Origin: Heterocephalus glaber
Taxonomy: Eukaryota; Chordata; Mammalia; Rodentia; Bathyergidae
Length of the DNA: 64,000 nucleotides
Assembly: GCF_000247695.1 (NCBI RefSeq)
Contig: NW_004624805.1
Coordinates: 2,034,539 to 2,098,538 of the forward strand
Direction: 5' to 3'
Made by a program: the position numbers and the translations under genes. The notes under the pieces were generated by a model. It was not told where the DNA came from. It saw nothing but the letters and a program-made list of their open reading frames with translations, and ran no database searches. Shown here one piece after another: positions 33,195 through 43,990 of the stretch (its first letter is position 1; every line of letters starts with the position of its first letter).

Positions 33195-33276
33195 TATCTT
33201 TGCAGTGCTAGGACTGAACCCAGGACCTGGTACATGTCAGGCAGGTAATCTACTTCTGAGCCATTCCCCTGGCCCT
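33195..33276 (-). mobile_element. ID-type SINE
   Basis: 'gcagtgctaggactgaaccc', 'ggcaggtaatctacttctga' and 'gccattcccctggccc' form an inverted type 1 ID SINE. Confidence 0.8.
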
Positions 33277-33396
33277 CCCAAGATTTTGGAAGAGCTCACC
33301 ATCCCCGAGTTCCAGGTCACTCTCCATGCAGCATACCACCTAGGGTTTTTCCATCCTCCTAAACCTGACAGCATTTCTTCTCCAGAACTGCTGGTC

Positions 33397-33440
<44 letters not shown>
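33397..33440 (+). repeat. (GT)n microsatellite
   Basis: About 21 GT units directly next to the B1-ID composite. Confidence 0.95.
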
Positions 33441-33442
<2 letters not shown>

Positions 33443-33447
<5 letters not shown>

Positions 33448-33613
33448 GCATCTGGAGATTGAACCCAAGGCCTTCACACTGAGCTGTGTCCCCAGCCCTT
33501 TTTATTTTGAGACTGGGTCTCACTAAGTTGTCCAGGTTGGGAAGGAATTGACAATCTTCCTGTCTCAGCCCCCCAGAGTTCTAGGATAACAGGTGTGAGC
33601 CACCACAGCTGGC
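33443..33613 (-). mobile_element. B1-ID composite SINE
   Basis: 'ctggagattgaacccaaggc' and 'actgagctgtgtccccagcc' (ID part) run into 'tttttattttgagactgggt', 'ctcactaagttgtccagg' and 'ataacaggtgtgagccacca' (B1 part). The whole composite is inverted. Confidence 0.9.
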
Positions 33614-33615
33614 TC

Positions 33616-34478
33616 AGAATTGCTCTGTCTTTGCATTTTTTCCTTTTACTCTTTCTCTTTCCGCCTTGCTCCGACTGTACCTCCTCTCTGTTCCTCCCTC
33701 GCGAGCACTGCTCCTCTGCTGAGAAGTGGAGCCGGAGGGTGGCTGCCACCGCCACCCACACCCGCTGTGTACAGGCCACCAGGGTTCCTCTGGAGACAGC
33801 TGGTCTCTTTTACGGGAGTTTCACTGCTGGGTTTGGCCTTAGTCACGGCTGAAGCACTGTTCTCGCTCTTGGGAGCCCTTCAGGGCCCCAGCCCAGCCCT
33901 GGTGGCCGCAGGACCTCAGGGTGAACATCCTGCCATGTGGACGCCACCAAAGCCTGTGGGTAACTCCACCCTCGACCAGGGAGAAATTAGGGGATTCTGC
34001 TAAAGGCCACTGGTGAGGAAAATTGGTCCATCGAGTTATTACTAAATGGCTTTTCAAATGCCTCATTCTTCTGTGAGAAGCCAGTGAGTCCTACAGCTCG
34101 TCGGAGCCTGGTCCCTTGTCCAGGGACAAGCCAAAGCCACAGGAACCTGCAAACCGTGAAGTGTGGAGTATCCCGGGAAGAAACCCATGCCCCAGCCCAG
34201 CGGGCAGCTTGGCTGTGTACCGCTGACCACTGCTGCCCATTTTAAGTAAAAACATCGCCAGACGGGACAGGAAAGTGGGCCCTGAGTGTGGGACGCTCTG
34301 TAGTAGCTGGTACTTGGGGGAGGCAGGGCGTGTGAGTGAGTGAGAGTACCACTTAGAAGCCATCCTTTCTGTTCCCTGGCTTCCGCCCCGCAGGGAGCCC
34401 AGTGATAAAGATCATTAATATTTTCCTGCAAGCCCGAGTCAAGGCATAGCTTTGCTGTCCGAATTGTTTTTGCCAAAT
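33616..34478. other. No gene recognised
   Basis: Overlapping frames of up to 149 codons occur on both strands, notably 34063-34512 minus. That frame runs into the U2/ID insertion, so it is not a conserved gene. No domain is recognised. Confidence 0.4.
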
Positions 34479-34492
34479 CAGTTGTGCACTTA

Positions 34493-34528
34493 CTACAATT
34501 GATCTTAGCCAAAGGGCCGAGAAGCGAT
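34493..34528 (-). pseudogene. U2 snRNA 5' fragment
   Basis: On the minus strand 34528 to about 34493 matches U2 positions 1 to about 36, with a T-to-C change in the stretch before TTGGC and a G-to-T change near the truncated end. The branch-point-recognition region and Sm site are missing, so it is not functional. Confidence 0.88.
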
Positions 34529-34615
34529 TAGGTGTTTTTTTTGGTATTGGGGATCGAACTCGGGTCCTTGCGCTTGCGAGGCAGGCGGTGGATCCACTGA
34601 GCTAAATCCCCAGGG
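34495..34615 (-). mobile_element. ID-SINE / U2 snRNA chimeric retroinsertion
   Basis: Read on the minus strand, a type 2 ID SINE (from 34615) ends in an A-run at about 34534-34541. A short 'cacct' linker follows, and then the first ~30-37 bases of U2 snRNA, starting ATCGCTTCTCGGCC and reading on through TTTGGCTAAGATCAA. Perfect 15-base repeats agttgtgcacttact at 34480-34494 and 34616-34630 enclose both parts, so they entered as one unit. U2 lies 3' of the SINE's A-tail and has no tail of its own. Its cut end shares AGTA with the target duplication, a possible priming microhomology. Confidence 0.88.
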
Positions 34616-34631
34616 AGTTGTGCACTTACTG

Positions 34632-35150
34632 ACTGTCTGTCTCAGGCGCTGCAGAGCCTCATGCTTACATGCATGCAGACTTACATGTAGGGACGCATGT
34701 GTTCTCGCGCAGTCATGCAGCACCATACACGTGTGTGAGGTCCCCTCACATATGCCCATCTGCCTGCACATTTAAACTGGTTCACCAAATGCTCATGGGC
34801 CGTCACCCACTGAAGGAAGAGTTGGACTCGCCTGCAAGCCGGTAGAAAGGGCCTCTGCTCCGGACATGGCTGCTGGGGGCGGCCCTCACTCCAGCTCCCT
34901 CAGGGCACCTGGTTGGTTCTCAGTGCTTGTGCTTAGTACAAGCCCCGAGTTCCATCCTGCAGCAGTGCTCTGGATTCCGCTGTGCTCAGACATGGGTGGG
35001 CCTTGAACAGCAGTGGGAGGAGGGGTAAATCATCCAACCAGACAGCGCTCCTAGGATGACAGCTGGCTTCCCACGTGGTCCTCTGTCCTTGGAGTCCTCA
35101 GAGGCCTGCTGGGCTACAGGCAAGGCACAGGTCTGATCCAGTTTGACTCT
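34632..35150. other. No gene recognised
   Basis: Single-copy-looking spacer between SINE insertions. Short overlapping frames only. Confidence 0.4.
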
Positions 35151-35168
35151 AGCAAGATATCTGACTCA

Positions 35169-35262
35169 GGGCTGGGGGTTTAGCTCAGTGGTTCTGCCAC
35201 CTGCCTCAAAAGCACAAGGTCCAGAGTTCGATCCCTGGTACCAGAAAAAAAAAAAAAAAAGA
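35169..35262 (+). mobile_element. ID-like SINE, type 2, with 16-base A-tail
   Basis: 'ggctgggggtttagctcagt' (A box), 'ggttctgccacctgcctcaa', 'gttcgatccctggtacc' (B box) and an uninterrupted A-run. Flanking repeats gatatctgactcag and gacgtctgactcag differ at two positions. The well-kept tail and boxes make this one of the youngest insertions here. Confidence 0.9.
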
Positions 35263-35312
35263 CGTCTGACTCAGTCTGGGTCAACATACTTAATGGAGGT
35301 CCCCCAGTCCCC

Positions 35313-35477
35313 TTTTTTGGGGCTACTAGGAATTGAACCAAGGGCCTTTGCACTGAGCTACATCCTCAGCCCTTTTAAATTTTTTAAATTTTGAGACAGG
35401 GCTTCACTAAACTTTCCATCCTCCCGACTCAGCCTCCCTGAGTGCTGTGATTACAGGTGTGCACCACCACAGCCAGC
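35313..35477 (-). mobile_element. B1-ID composite SINE
   Basis: 'tactaggaattgaaccaagg', 'actgagctacatcctcagcc' (ID) then 'aattttgagacagggcttca' and 'gtgattacaggtgtgcacca' (B1), all inverted. Confidence 0.88.
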
Positions 35478-35535
35478 TAGTGGAAGCCCTTGTCCTTTAC
35501 CCCGATTACAAGTTTCCCTGTCCACACATCTTGCT

Positions 35536-35612
35536 GGACTGAGGATGTAGCTCAGTGGTTTTGGCATTTGTCTAGGATGTGCTAGGCTCTGGGGTGGGTC
35601 CTAGCTCTGCAG
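35536..35612 (+). mobile_element. ID-type SINE, decayed 3' part
   Basis: 'ctgaggatgtagctcagtgg' preserves the A box; 'ggcatttgtctaggatgtgc' and 'gggtgggtcctagctc' are diverged central and B-box parts. Confidence 0.75.
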
Positions 35613-35614
35613 CA

Positions 35615-36380
35615 GATGCTTCTTCCTTACAGCTGCCCGTCTAAACCTCTTCCATGTTACTCTCTTTAAAAATCAGGGCTGACCCTGCATGTCCCTTAGG
35701 ACGATTCCCAAGGCCCGGGCCTGGCACTCAGGCTTTGCTGCATTTCTGACATGTTTTCAACTTGGCTTCTAGGAGTCTCCCAGAGATGTGTCCCTTGAGT
35801 GAGGACAGCCTTCGAATCGTCCTTCCCCTCCCTGTGGTACCTGGCTCCAGCCTGTATCTCTTCCGGTCCCACACGCCTGTGGGGCATGCTGGGCACACTG
35901 CTGAGTTTGGTCCTGAACCCTCCTGATTGCCCTTCAGACCTCAGTTGGAGACTTGTCCGCACCTGAAGTTTCCAGGTGAGGCTGCGTGGAGGGGTTGTCC
36001 ATGCCCACGCGGGCTGCACAGCACTGTTTGTCCTTGTCCCTCCTCAAAGTCTGGAGAGCTTGGGAGATGCCTGATAGGGCCAGCAACTGAGGCTGCTGGG
36101 AAGGGGCAGAGATGTCCCGATACCTCATTCAGGGAGTCTTAAGAGAACCAAAGTGGGCGGCTAGGTATCAAGTCTGCACCCACTGACAGTGATTGCAGGC
36201 AAATGGCAGGGCACGCAGGAGATGTGGTCAGAGTCTGGACCCCAGCACCACCTGTGGGTAAGGCGATCACTTGTCTGTGATGGTTTGGGAGGAGTGCTGG
36301 CCATGGCAGGAGGTTAGAAACATGTCCCACCCGCACAGTCCAATTTACTCTGAACTTTAATGGTTAAAATGACTCAGACA
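35615..36380. other. No gene recognised
   Basis: Single-copy-looking sequence. The 107-codon minus-strand frame at 35696-36019 has no domain. Confidence 0.4.
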
Positions 36381-36383
36381 GAA

Positions 36384-36534
36384 GCCAAGCCTGGTGGTGC
36401 ATGCACGTAATCCCAGCAGCGCTGGGGAGGCCGAAGCAGCAGGATCTCAAGTTTGAGGCCAGTCTGCACTACACAGGGAGTTCAAGGTCAGTCTGGACCA
36501 CACAGTAAGATCCTGTCTCAAAAAATCAAAACAG
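36384..36534 (+). mobile_element. B1 SINE with internal tandem duplication
   Basis: 'ggtggtgcatgcacgtaatc' to 'gatcctgtctc' is a B1 unit. In the middle two ~30-base blocks repeat: 'gaggccagtctgcactacac' and 'aaggtcagtctggaccacac'. This is the 29-base duplication characteristic of derived B1. Other B1 copies in the window (1712, 36913, 54735) lack it. Confidence 0.85.
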
Positions 36535-36621
36535 GGCCGGGGATTTAGCTCAGTGGTTCTGCCGCCTGCCTCGCAAGCAAAAGGTCCCAAGTTCGATCTC
36601 TGGTACCAAAAAAAAAAAATC
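36535..36621 (+). mobile_element. ID-like SINE, type 2
   Basis: 'gccggggatttagctcagtg', 'ttctgccgcctgcctcgcaa', 'agttcgatctctggtacc' and an A-run. It sits directly on the A-tail of the B1 at 36384. Repeats atcaaaacag and atcacaacag flank it. Confidence 0.9.
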
Positions 36622-36912
36622 ACAACAGTAAGTGCAAACAGATATTTGACTTGAAGAAGTGAAACTCAGTTAAGAAAACAGTTATAACCATGCTGGTATG
36701 TAGATATTCAGTATGATAAGAAAGCAATGCTCTAACCCCAGGAAAATTTTTCTAAGTTGCTCTTAATCAAGCTAGGAAATGACAGCAATATTAAAATTTG
36801 CTTAGTTAATAGAGCTTGTATGAATATATGTTTATAGAATTTGTTATAAAAATAGATAATAGATGTTGAAGACTTTGGCGAAATTACGAAGTCCTCAGGA
36901 ATGAGATCTTTT

Positions 36913-37030
36913 TTATTACAGGAGACAAAGCAGTGCTTGCCTGTAGTTCCAGTTACTTCAGAGGCTGAGGCAGGAAGGTCACTTGAGCCGAGGAGTTTGA
37001 GGCCAGCCTGAGCAACACGGTGAGTCTTCC
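36913..37030 (+). mobile_element. B1-type SINE
   Basis: 'gtgcttgcctgtagttccag', 'cagaggctgaggcaggaagg' and 'ttgaggccagcctgagcaac' give an unduplicated 7SL-derived unit; the 3' end is cut. Confidence 0.85.
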
Positions 37031-37465
37031 TAACCACAGGGCAAACAGGGCTCCAAGTTCTGAGCCTTTGCCTTCCCTGTTTGGCTTAGGACTTAAGAAC
37101 TCGATCTCCATCTCTGGCAGGGGCCTCTGAACTCATCCTTCCTGGATTCCTGGATTTTACTGGATTCTTCATCTCAGTTACTCTGCCTTGTTTATAGGGA
37201 GCTCTGCTCAGAGATCAAAGCAACCCGGACAGTTTATGAGAAGGACAGGAAGTGCGAGAAGGCTCGAGCTCCTTGGGGTGTCCAGAACAGGAACCTGTCT
37301 GGGGCAGGCGTCCTGGGCCGTGTCCCCCAGAGCGAGGACACGGCTTCCCTCGCAGGTACCGACTCTGGAGCACTGGTGTTCTTCTCAGTCTGCCTTGGGA
37401 TCTCAGTGCCGAGCGATCCTCAGTGCCACCAGGCCTCCTTCTGAGATAGTTATTTTTATTTTTAA

Positions 37466-37530
37466 TTTTGTGTGTGGTGCAGGGCGTCCAGGCAGAGCCT
37501 CGTGCATGGTAACTGAGTGCTGTGCAGCCC
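37466..37530 (-). mobile_element. ID-type SINE, degenerate
   Basis: 'gtgtggtgcagggcgtccag' and 'gagcctcgtgcatggtaact' resemble an inverted ID SINE with many changes. Confidence 0.45.
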
Positions 37531-37534
37531 AGCT

Positions 37535-39785
37535 TACCCCAACCTGGGTTCCTTCTGAGCATGCAGCTTCCCTGTGTTTTCCTTAATGATCCAACAGGCC
37601 CCTGGCGAGCCCCAAACTGTCACGCTGCGAGTCTCACAGAAGACTTGAGTCGCAAACACGCGGCTGTGGTCTACACTCCCGATGCTCAGCAGTCTCCTCT
37701 GTTGGATCCTTGTCCCCACAAATGTAATTACATTTTCCAAAGGCTCCCAAACCAGAATCTGCTCACCCCCGACTCTGGTGTGACTGGTGAAGAACAAAGA
37801 GAAAACTGACAAAAATGTGAAGGCTTCAGAAGTAAGACAGCTTCACACACACACACAGAGTCAGGTAAACAGGACAGAGAAGGTTCACTTTTATTGCTTA
37901 ACAGTTTAAGTGAAAAAAATTTTTTAAAAAATATTTTGAGTCCCCCTCTTTTTTCCCTCAGAACTGTATCAAGCTAGTTTTAGGCGGGCTAGGTGGCTGG
38001 TGTAGGGGAGGATGGAAAGCATGACATCACCAGGCTATTTCGGAGGAGTGGGAGGAATATGCCAGGTTGGGTCTGTTTAGCTTTGGTGCTGTGTATTTAA
38101 AAGCTGAATTGCATCTTTTTCTAATTTGGCTTCACTTGGGATTGCAGCTCTTCACTGGAGACGGGAAGGATAATATTTACCCAAAGCTAATTTGTAAACC
38201 CTCTTTTCGGTTGCAGGTCTAGAATGTAACCTGCTATTCTCAGCAGTGCCGACACTGCTTGTTTCTTCCTGAGCTTTTTTCTAGGGATCAGGTTTGCACG
38301 CTGCCTCTCCTGGGGCTGCCCCAGCCCCCTACTGCTTGCTCTGAGGTAGCTCAAAGTGGCGGGGCTACCCATGAGGAAAGCAAATCCTTAACCCGAACGT
38401 TCTGCTTGCTGGGGAAGGCTCTGTGGACGTGGCAAAGAGGTACTTTGCTCATTTATTTAGATTTTGTAGTGGAATCTTCTCCATGTGTGTTATTGTCAGG
38501 ATCTCCTCCAAGCCGCCCCAGAGGTTCTGAAATGTTCCTCTGAACGTTAGCATGTTCAGAACGCCCCCGAGGGCGGCCACTTGGCTCGCGAATGAGGCTC
38601 CTGCCTTCCATCTGGACAGAAGCGCACCCGTCTGTGGGGACGAAGGTGCCCAGGGTGTCTGCCGGCTGTGTTCTGGACGCAGTCACGAGGCCTTTCGCCA
38701 TTGGCCGCAGCCGTTTCCTCGGATGTTTCCAACTATTTATGGGTGTCTGATAGATGGTTCGTTCTTGGCAGGCTTGAGAGAAGCCCGGGTCAAGAAAACA
38801 GCTTGTCCTCGTCTCTTCAAGCTGCTGTGCCCTGTATCATTTCATTATTTCCTTTCCTGTTATCTTCAAACATTCCCTTGGAGCGGAGCGCAGCCTACAG
38901 CAGCAAGGCTGGCAAGGGTCTGGCGGGAGGGTGCGTTTGGTTCCTGTTCTGCACCAGGCACTTCCTCCCCCGCCCACACCCCAGCCTCTTCTCTTCTTTG
39001 TTACACACCGGGGCCCCTCCAGGGCCGATGGGAACAAAGTTAAGAGCTGCCTTCCCTCTTTACAGAAGGGTCTCCAAGAGGTTTCTAATCAGCTCCCGTC
39101 AGCCTGTTTCCTCTGATCAGCTTAAACACCCCACTTGAAGTTCCCGAGTGCCAAGCCGAGCGTTGGGCCTGACTGCTTAGGAGCGTTTCAGAGGCAGGGA
39201 TGCACTTGCAGCAGGCTTTCCCGCAGCTGAAACCTCAGAGCGCAGTTCCCCAAGCCCTTTCTTCTTGATCACATTAGCGTTTCCCACTGGCAGGAGGAGG
39301 AATTCCCATTCCGCAGGCTGGTTTCTCTTGCTCCCCCCACCTCATATTAAAATGTAAACGTGACTCCCTGAGACGCCACAAACATCTCCGACAAATGAAG
39401 CCTTTAACCTTTTCTGGATGGTTTTCTAACTTTATCCACACGTTATCTCTGGCCAGGGTAGACGTGTGGACAGGAAGTCTGAGCGGCGGGGGTGGGGTGT
39501 GGGGGGTGCTGGGGTCCTTTCCTGCTCCTGTCTTTGGAAAAGAAAGGCTTTTGTTAACCATTAGCCACTGACAAGAGTGTGTCCATTTCAGCAAAATTAA
39601 TAAGAGATGGCGTTTTTCTTCCTTCCAAATGGCCCATGTCAGTAACTAAGGGCGCCTTTCATTACTCAAACTTGAAAGCGCCTCTGGAGCTCCCTTTGAC
39701 CTTGCCCGGGCTTCGTAAAGCTGTGGCTTCCAGCCCAGAGAGACCCAAATGCACACGAAGTGCCCCCAGACCTGGCTCCCCAAAA
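37535..39785. other. Repeat-poor single-copy stretch
   Basis: About 2.2 kb without identifiable SINE or LTR, apart from a CA run at about 37848-37859. Several mid-length frames (for example 38552-39043, 163 codons, and 38668-39138, 156 codons, plus strand) overlap in different frames and lack domains. I find no splice-site-bounded conserved exon by eye. Confidence 0.45.
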
Positions 39786-39789
39786 TGCC

Positions 39790-39850
39790 TTGAAAGAATC
39801 GTTTGGCAAATATTTATTGAGTGCCTACTGTGTGAGGCTACCAAGTTGAA
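39790..39850. mobile_element. Ancient L2-like fragment
   Basis: 'tggcaaatatttattgagtg' and 'cctactgtgtgaggct' are a motif widely seen in ancient mammalian repeats. Family assignment is tentative. Confidence 0.4.
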
Positions 39851-39854
39851 ACAG

Positions 39855-41980
39855 ACCATAAACCCTGATGGGCCGGGGAGGAAAGATAAAAGGGCGTTTG
39901 TTTAAAATAGCTCTGAGATAAGAGAAGTGCTGGGGCCGCAGGATCGAAGCAGACCCAGGGTTGCAGGCTGCGGGCTGAGAGCCAAGCCAGACGGTGCCTT
40001 TTCATGCAGGAAGCGACTCTGAGGGGGATAGGAAAAGTCAATGTTCAAAGCAAGGAAGGGATGCGAAAGTTTGTGTGAGCTTTCCTGTTCTTCAGAGAAA
40101 GGCACAGTGCAGGGAAATTTTTCTGGTTTTGGTGGGTTGGCTGCACACAGACACACTCAGCCAGCGAGGGGTTGGTCATTGCCATTTAATATGTCCGGTC
40201 ACTAGATTCTACTACGGCCAGCTCCCCTGGCAACAGCATGAAAGAGCTTCCCATCATCCCCTTCCCAAACCAGTGTAAGGGCCCAGGAAGATTGCCAGTG
40301 ACTTGTCACTTGAGGGTGAGCTGCGTGAGGCTCCACATTCTCCAGGGCCTCAGCCTTAACTTCGTGCTGAGAAAGACAGACATGAGCTGGGCTGGGGAGT
40401 CACCATGGTGGGTCTGGTTGTAATGGGGAAGATTTTTGATGGTTTGTGCAACAATAAAAACCGCATGTCCTCGTGTTTGTGAAGAACATGTATTGCGCAG
40501 AGCAGACGAGAAGACTGAGTCCTGCAGGGCTGTAGTGGTCACTGGTGGTGGAAGCGGAGCCAGTGGTCTGAGTGTTTCTTCCTGGAGACCGCCAGGACTT
40601 TCCAGAATGTCGGTAAGGGCCATGTATTCCTTTCACCGTCACGTAAGATCTTAAAGAAAAACGGTGCTGAGGAGAAAAGACTTTTATATTCATTTCTTTA
40701 TTGAAGTGAGTTTAGAGACAGATGGTTAGGAAGAGTGAAGAGGACGTTCTCCCTCGCGTGCCTTGCTGAATTAAAAAACGCGCACAGCCACATTAGCTGC
40801 AATCACAGCCAGCCCCAAGTCTGTTTTAAGTGACAATGACTGTCATTTACTAAACTCAAGGGGATCTCTCTTCTAGCTACTTTCAGTGAAAATTTGTTAG
40901 TTGATTCTTTTAGAAATTCTTGTAGTGAAACACACTTCTCTTTCTGTCTCTGTTTTCTGGGCTATTCGAGGGGCAAAAATCTGTTGCAAAGGTTGTCTTT
41001 GGTCACTTTCTTTTTGTAAGTCCTTTGTTATTACTCAATAATTTCGTGATATAGTAATGTTGTCCAAATCTCACGCTATAAAAATCTAAAGGCTAGTTAG
41101 CTATTCATATAGTCAGGGCCTTCGTAAAGGAACAATACACCTCTTCATTTTTATCTGTTATCTTGTAGTTTTATTTTACACAGATGACACCAGTCATAAG
41201 CTTATTTCCCAACTGGTGGTAAGTGTGCAAACGCACTCAAATTGTGATGCAGCAGTCGCAGGTCAGGCCAGGAAATGGCTTCTGTCCCAGAGCATTTGCA
41301 ACAGAAAAGCTAAGTGGGTGGGGAGCGGCAGGATGGAGACAACTCTGAGAAACGGGAGAATGCAGACTTGTGGTTTAGCTTAAGACTGGCTCCCAGCTTC
41401 TTTGGGAATTTTGTGTCACATGTGCCTCCCGACATGAAGATCTTCTGACTTAGAGCAGCTGCTAACCCTGCGGCTGCCCTCCCCCAGACCTGGCTCCTGC
41501 TCTCTTCTGATGTCTGAGTCACTCACCATTGTGGGGCACACGCAGAAACGATGAGAAAAGCTGCTTGCCATGATCACCCAACTTTTAAAACTCTTTTGGG
41601 CCTTGAAAGAAGGCTTTTTATCTTACCAATATTCAGAAAATGAAAAAGGCTTCTGCTTTCATGCTGAAAGGATTCAGGTTCTGTCTTCTGTGGCTGGACA
41701 AGAGCTTGGTGGCTTGGCTGCTTGGCTGAGGTGACTTGGGGAGAGAGGAACAGCTCTCAGAGAGAGGGCTGGGACTCAGCGCTGAAGAGCAGAACCAAGC
41801 CTGGGGACAGAGGGACCGGCAGGAGGGGGCAGACCCAACGGACAAGTCCTTGGACGCCTCAGGGATTTAAAGGAATGATCCCTTTCCGACCTGTCCGGCC
41901 CAACTGTGTCCCAGACACCTGGAAATATTTTTTCCTTTTTCTCTCTTATCTAGGAGTTCAAGCAGCTTATAGGAAGTACA
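39855..41980. other. Repeat-poor single-copy stretch
   Basis: About 2.1 kb without recognised interspersed repeats. The part at 40730-41180 is AT-rich. Overlapping frames near 39994-40693 carry no domain. Confidence 0.45.
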
Positions 41981-41984
41981 ATAT

Positions 41985-42070
41985 TTTTTTTTTTTTGCTC
42001 TACTGGGGATTGAACTAGGACTTTGCACTGCTAGGCAAGTGTCCTACCACCGAGCTACCTCCAGCCCCAG
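41985..42070 (-). mobile_element. ID-type SINE
   Basis: T-rich tail, 'ctactggggattgaactagg', 'gctaggcaagtgtcctacca' and 'gagctacctccagcccc' give a well-kept inverted type 1 ID SINE. Confidence 0.88.
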
Positions 42071-42349
42071 GAAACACAAATTTAAAACATAAATAAAAGC
42101 AAAAACTGCATCAGGTAGGTGGAGAGAGAAGAACACACACAAAGAACTGCCCAGTTGCTGTGGTAATCCACCAAACACGTTCACTTTGAACTTTTTGGCA
42201 TTGAAGGATTTTAAAAAAGAAGTTGGGGGAAAGGGAGTGGGTAGAGGAAGGACACACGGTTGCATAGTTTTGTTTTTTGTGAGGAAAATCACAGGACAAC
42301 AGGGAAAGAAAACGTCTTTCCTATCATTTGACAGTAAAGAAATTTGTTT

Positions 42350-43064
42350 TGTTGATACAGGAAATAATACCGGAGGTGAAATATTGTATCTCTAGAAATC
42401 GAAGAATGAGTCCTAGGAACAACAGAGGTTAAGAGCAGGAAGATATTTATTGATAGGAAAGCTCCTGAGGAGCAGGAGGGGTCCTGAGTGGGTAGCCGGG
42501 GACCCCACTTTATAGGAGTTTTATAGAGCAAAACCCACGTGGGCACAACGTGGGCCACAGCCATGATCATCCAATAAGGTTACCAGCACAGTCACTTAGG
42601 TAACGGGGGTCCAGTTGGGAAACAAGTCATGGAACAAGCATGGATGGGAAGAACAAAGATTCTCCTAGGAAATGCTTGGTACAGAGGTCTCTGGTTACCC
42701 ACTGGGGTGGCAGATGTCTGTCTAGACTTCATTAGGCCCAGTGTTTGTCCTTTGAGGAAGTATGTAGGTCTGGGCATCTTGTCTTTATCTTGAGCCCAGG
42801 TCTCCAATAGATGTGCCTCTGGATGCAGCTGTGGTGTGTTTCACCTTTGTCCTGACTCTCTCGAGGACCTGGACCTATCTGGCTGCCTATAACCTTTTTA
42901 CCTAACTCATCTGTCTATAATATTGTATGAGTTTATATAGAGGATATCAGAAATGTGTTGAAAAGTTGTTATTACATAAAATCTATAGGTTCATTGACAG
43001 ACAGCTCCTGTACTAGGCTCAACAGGCCAAACCAAAATGGAGTCACTCATGCTAAAGCTCCACA
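42350..43064 (-). mobile_element. Endogenous retrovirus LTR, inverted
   Basis: On the minus strand the unit starts TGTGGAGCTTTAGC (ending at plus 43064). It has a TATA-like 'ctataaaactcctataaagt' near 42510-42530, then AATAAATA near 42448, then a U5-like region. These promoter and polyadenylation features are in the correct order for an LTR. The downstream end is uncertain (42350 or 42377) and I found no matching target duplication. No internal viral genes adjoin it. The short frames inside are not proteins. Confidence 0.7.
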
Positions 43065-43107
43065 CTGTCAAGTCAGAATCAGGTGGTTTATCTGATTCTC
43101 CAAGAAA

Positions 43108-43146
43108 CGAGAAGAGAAAGAGAGGAAGGGAAGGAGGGAGGGAGCA
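43108..43146 (+). repeat. GA-rich purine tract
   Basis: Run of GAGAAG/GGAAGG units ending 'aaggagggagggagc'. Confidence 0.8.
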
Positions 43147-43199
43147 GCCAAGTCCCCCAGACACCTGTGATGAGGGGTCTCGTTTGCTTTAGACTTTAA

Positions 43200-43551
43200 T
43201 TTTGTATGTTGGCCATCTTTGTGTTATTGTAACAAAATACCTGGCACGATCAGCTTAAAAAGAGGAGAGGCTTACTGGCTCACCAGTTTGCAGGTTCAGT
43301 TCATGGTTGGTTGGCTCAGTGCTCTTCGGCCTGTGGTGAGGTAGCACATGGTGGAGGAAGCCTGTGGTGGGGAGACTGCTCACTTTGTGCCAACCTGGGA
43401 GCAAGGAGAGAGACAGCAAGGGGCTGGGGCCCCTCACCCCCTTAGGGCCCCTCACCCACACAGACCTGGCTTCCTCCCCCAGGCCCTCCCAGGCTTCCCT
43501 CGTCTGCCACTACCTAGCCTCTGGGAGACGTTCGGGATCCAAACCTCTGCA
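43200..43551 (-). mobile_element. MaLR-type LTR, inverted
   Basis: 'tttgtgttattgtaacaaaa', 'cagtttgcaggttcagttca' and 'cgttcgggatccaaacctct' are the reverse complement of MaLR end, polyadenylation region and start. Boundaries are approximate. Confidence 0.65.
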
Positions 43552-43604
43552 CTTTGAAGGGACTCATCTTCTCTGCTCTGAAGCCAACATCCCTGGTGGG
43601 CCTT

Positions 43605-43663
43605 ACTGCATGCACACGTGTGCGTGCACGCACGCGCGTGTGTGTTTGTGTGTGTGCATGTAT
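43605..43663. repeat. CA/TG-rich degenerate tract
   Basis: 'tgcacacgtgtgcgtgcacg' followed by 'cacgcgcgtgtgtgtttgtg': alternating purine-pyrimidine DNA that could adopt Z-form. It abuts an inverted ID fragment (about 43664-43712). Confidence 0.85.
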
Positions 43664-43712
43664 AGTGCTGGGGATTGTGGACTCGAACCTTTTGGGCCAT
43701 GCTAAGCACACA
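43664..43712 (-). mobile_element. ID-type SINE fragment
   Basis: 'tagtgctggggattgtggac' and 'gggccatgctaagcacac' form the 3' half of an inverted ID SINE. Confidence 0.65.
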
Positions 43713-43990
43713 CTCATTCTGTTTTACAGATCCAAGTGTTGCAGATGAAAGTCCATTGGGTCTTTCTGCTAACCTCGTCCTAGTTCTGTCTGGACAATTC
43801 TGGGACCACGAGGGCAGTGAGAGCCCAGCTCTAGGAGCTCACTCCACCTTGGTGCCCTGGCCCCTGTGCTGCCCGCTTCTGACAGGGTCAGGGAGTGCTG
43901 TGAGAGGCCTGCGCCTTTGGGTTTGGGCTGGGGATTCGCAGGCAGTGGCCCAGTTTAAAGGTGTCTGACCTGGGTGCTATGCATGGTCCT

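Noticed and set aside
34063..34512. 149-codon minus-strand frame
   Set aside because: Its 5' part lies in the recent U2/ID insertion, so the frame cannot be ancestral.
38552..39138. Two overlapping plus-strand frames of 163 and 156 codons
   Set aside because: Different frames over the same bases, no recognisable family, no splice or start context, and comparable frames on the opposite strand.
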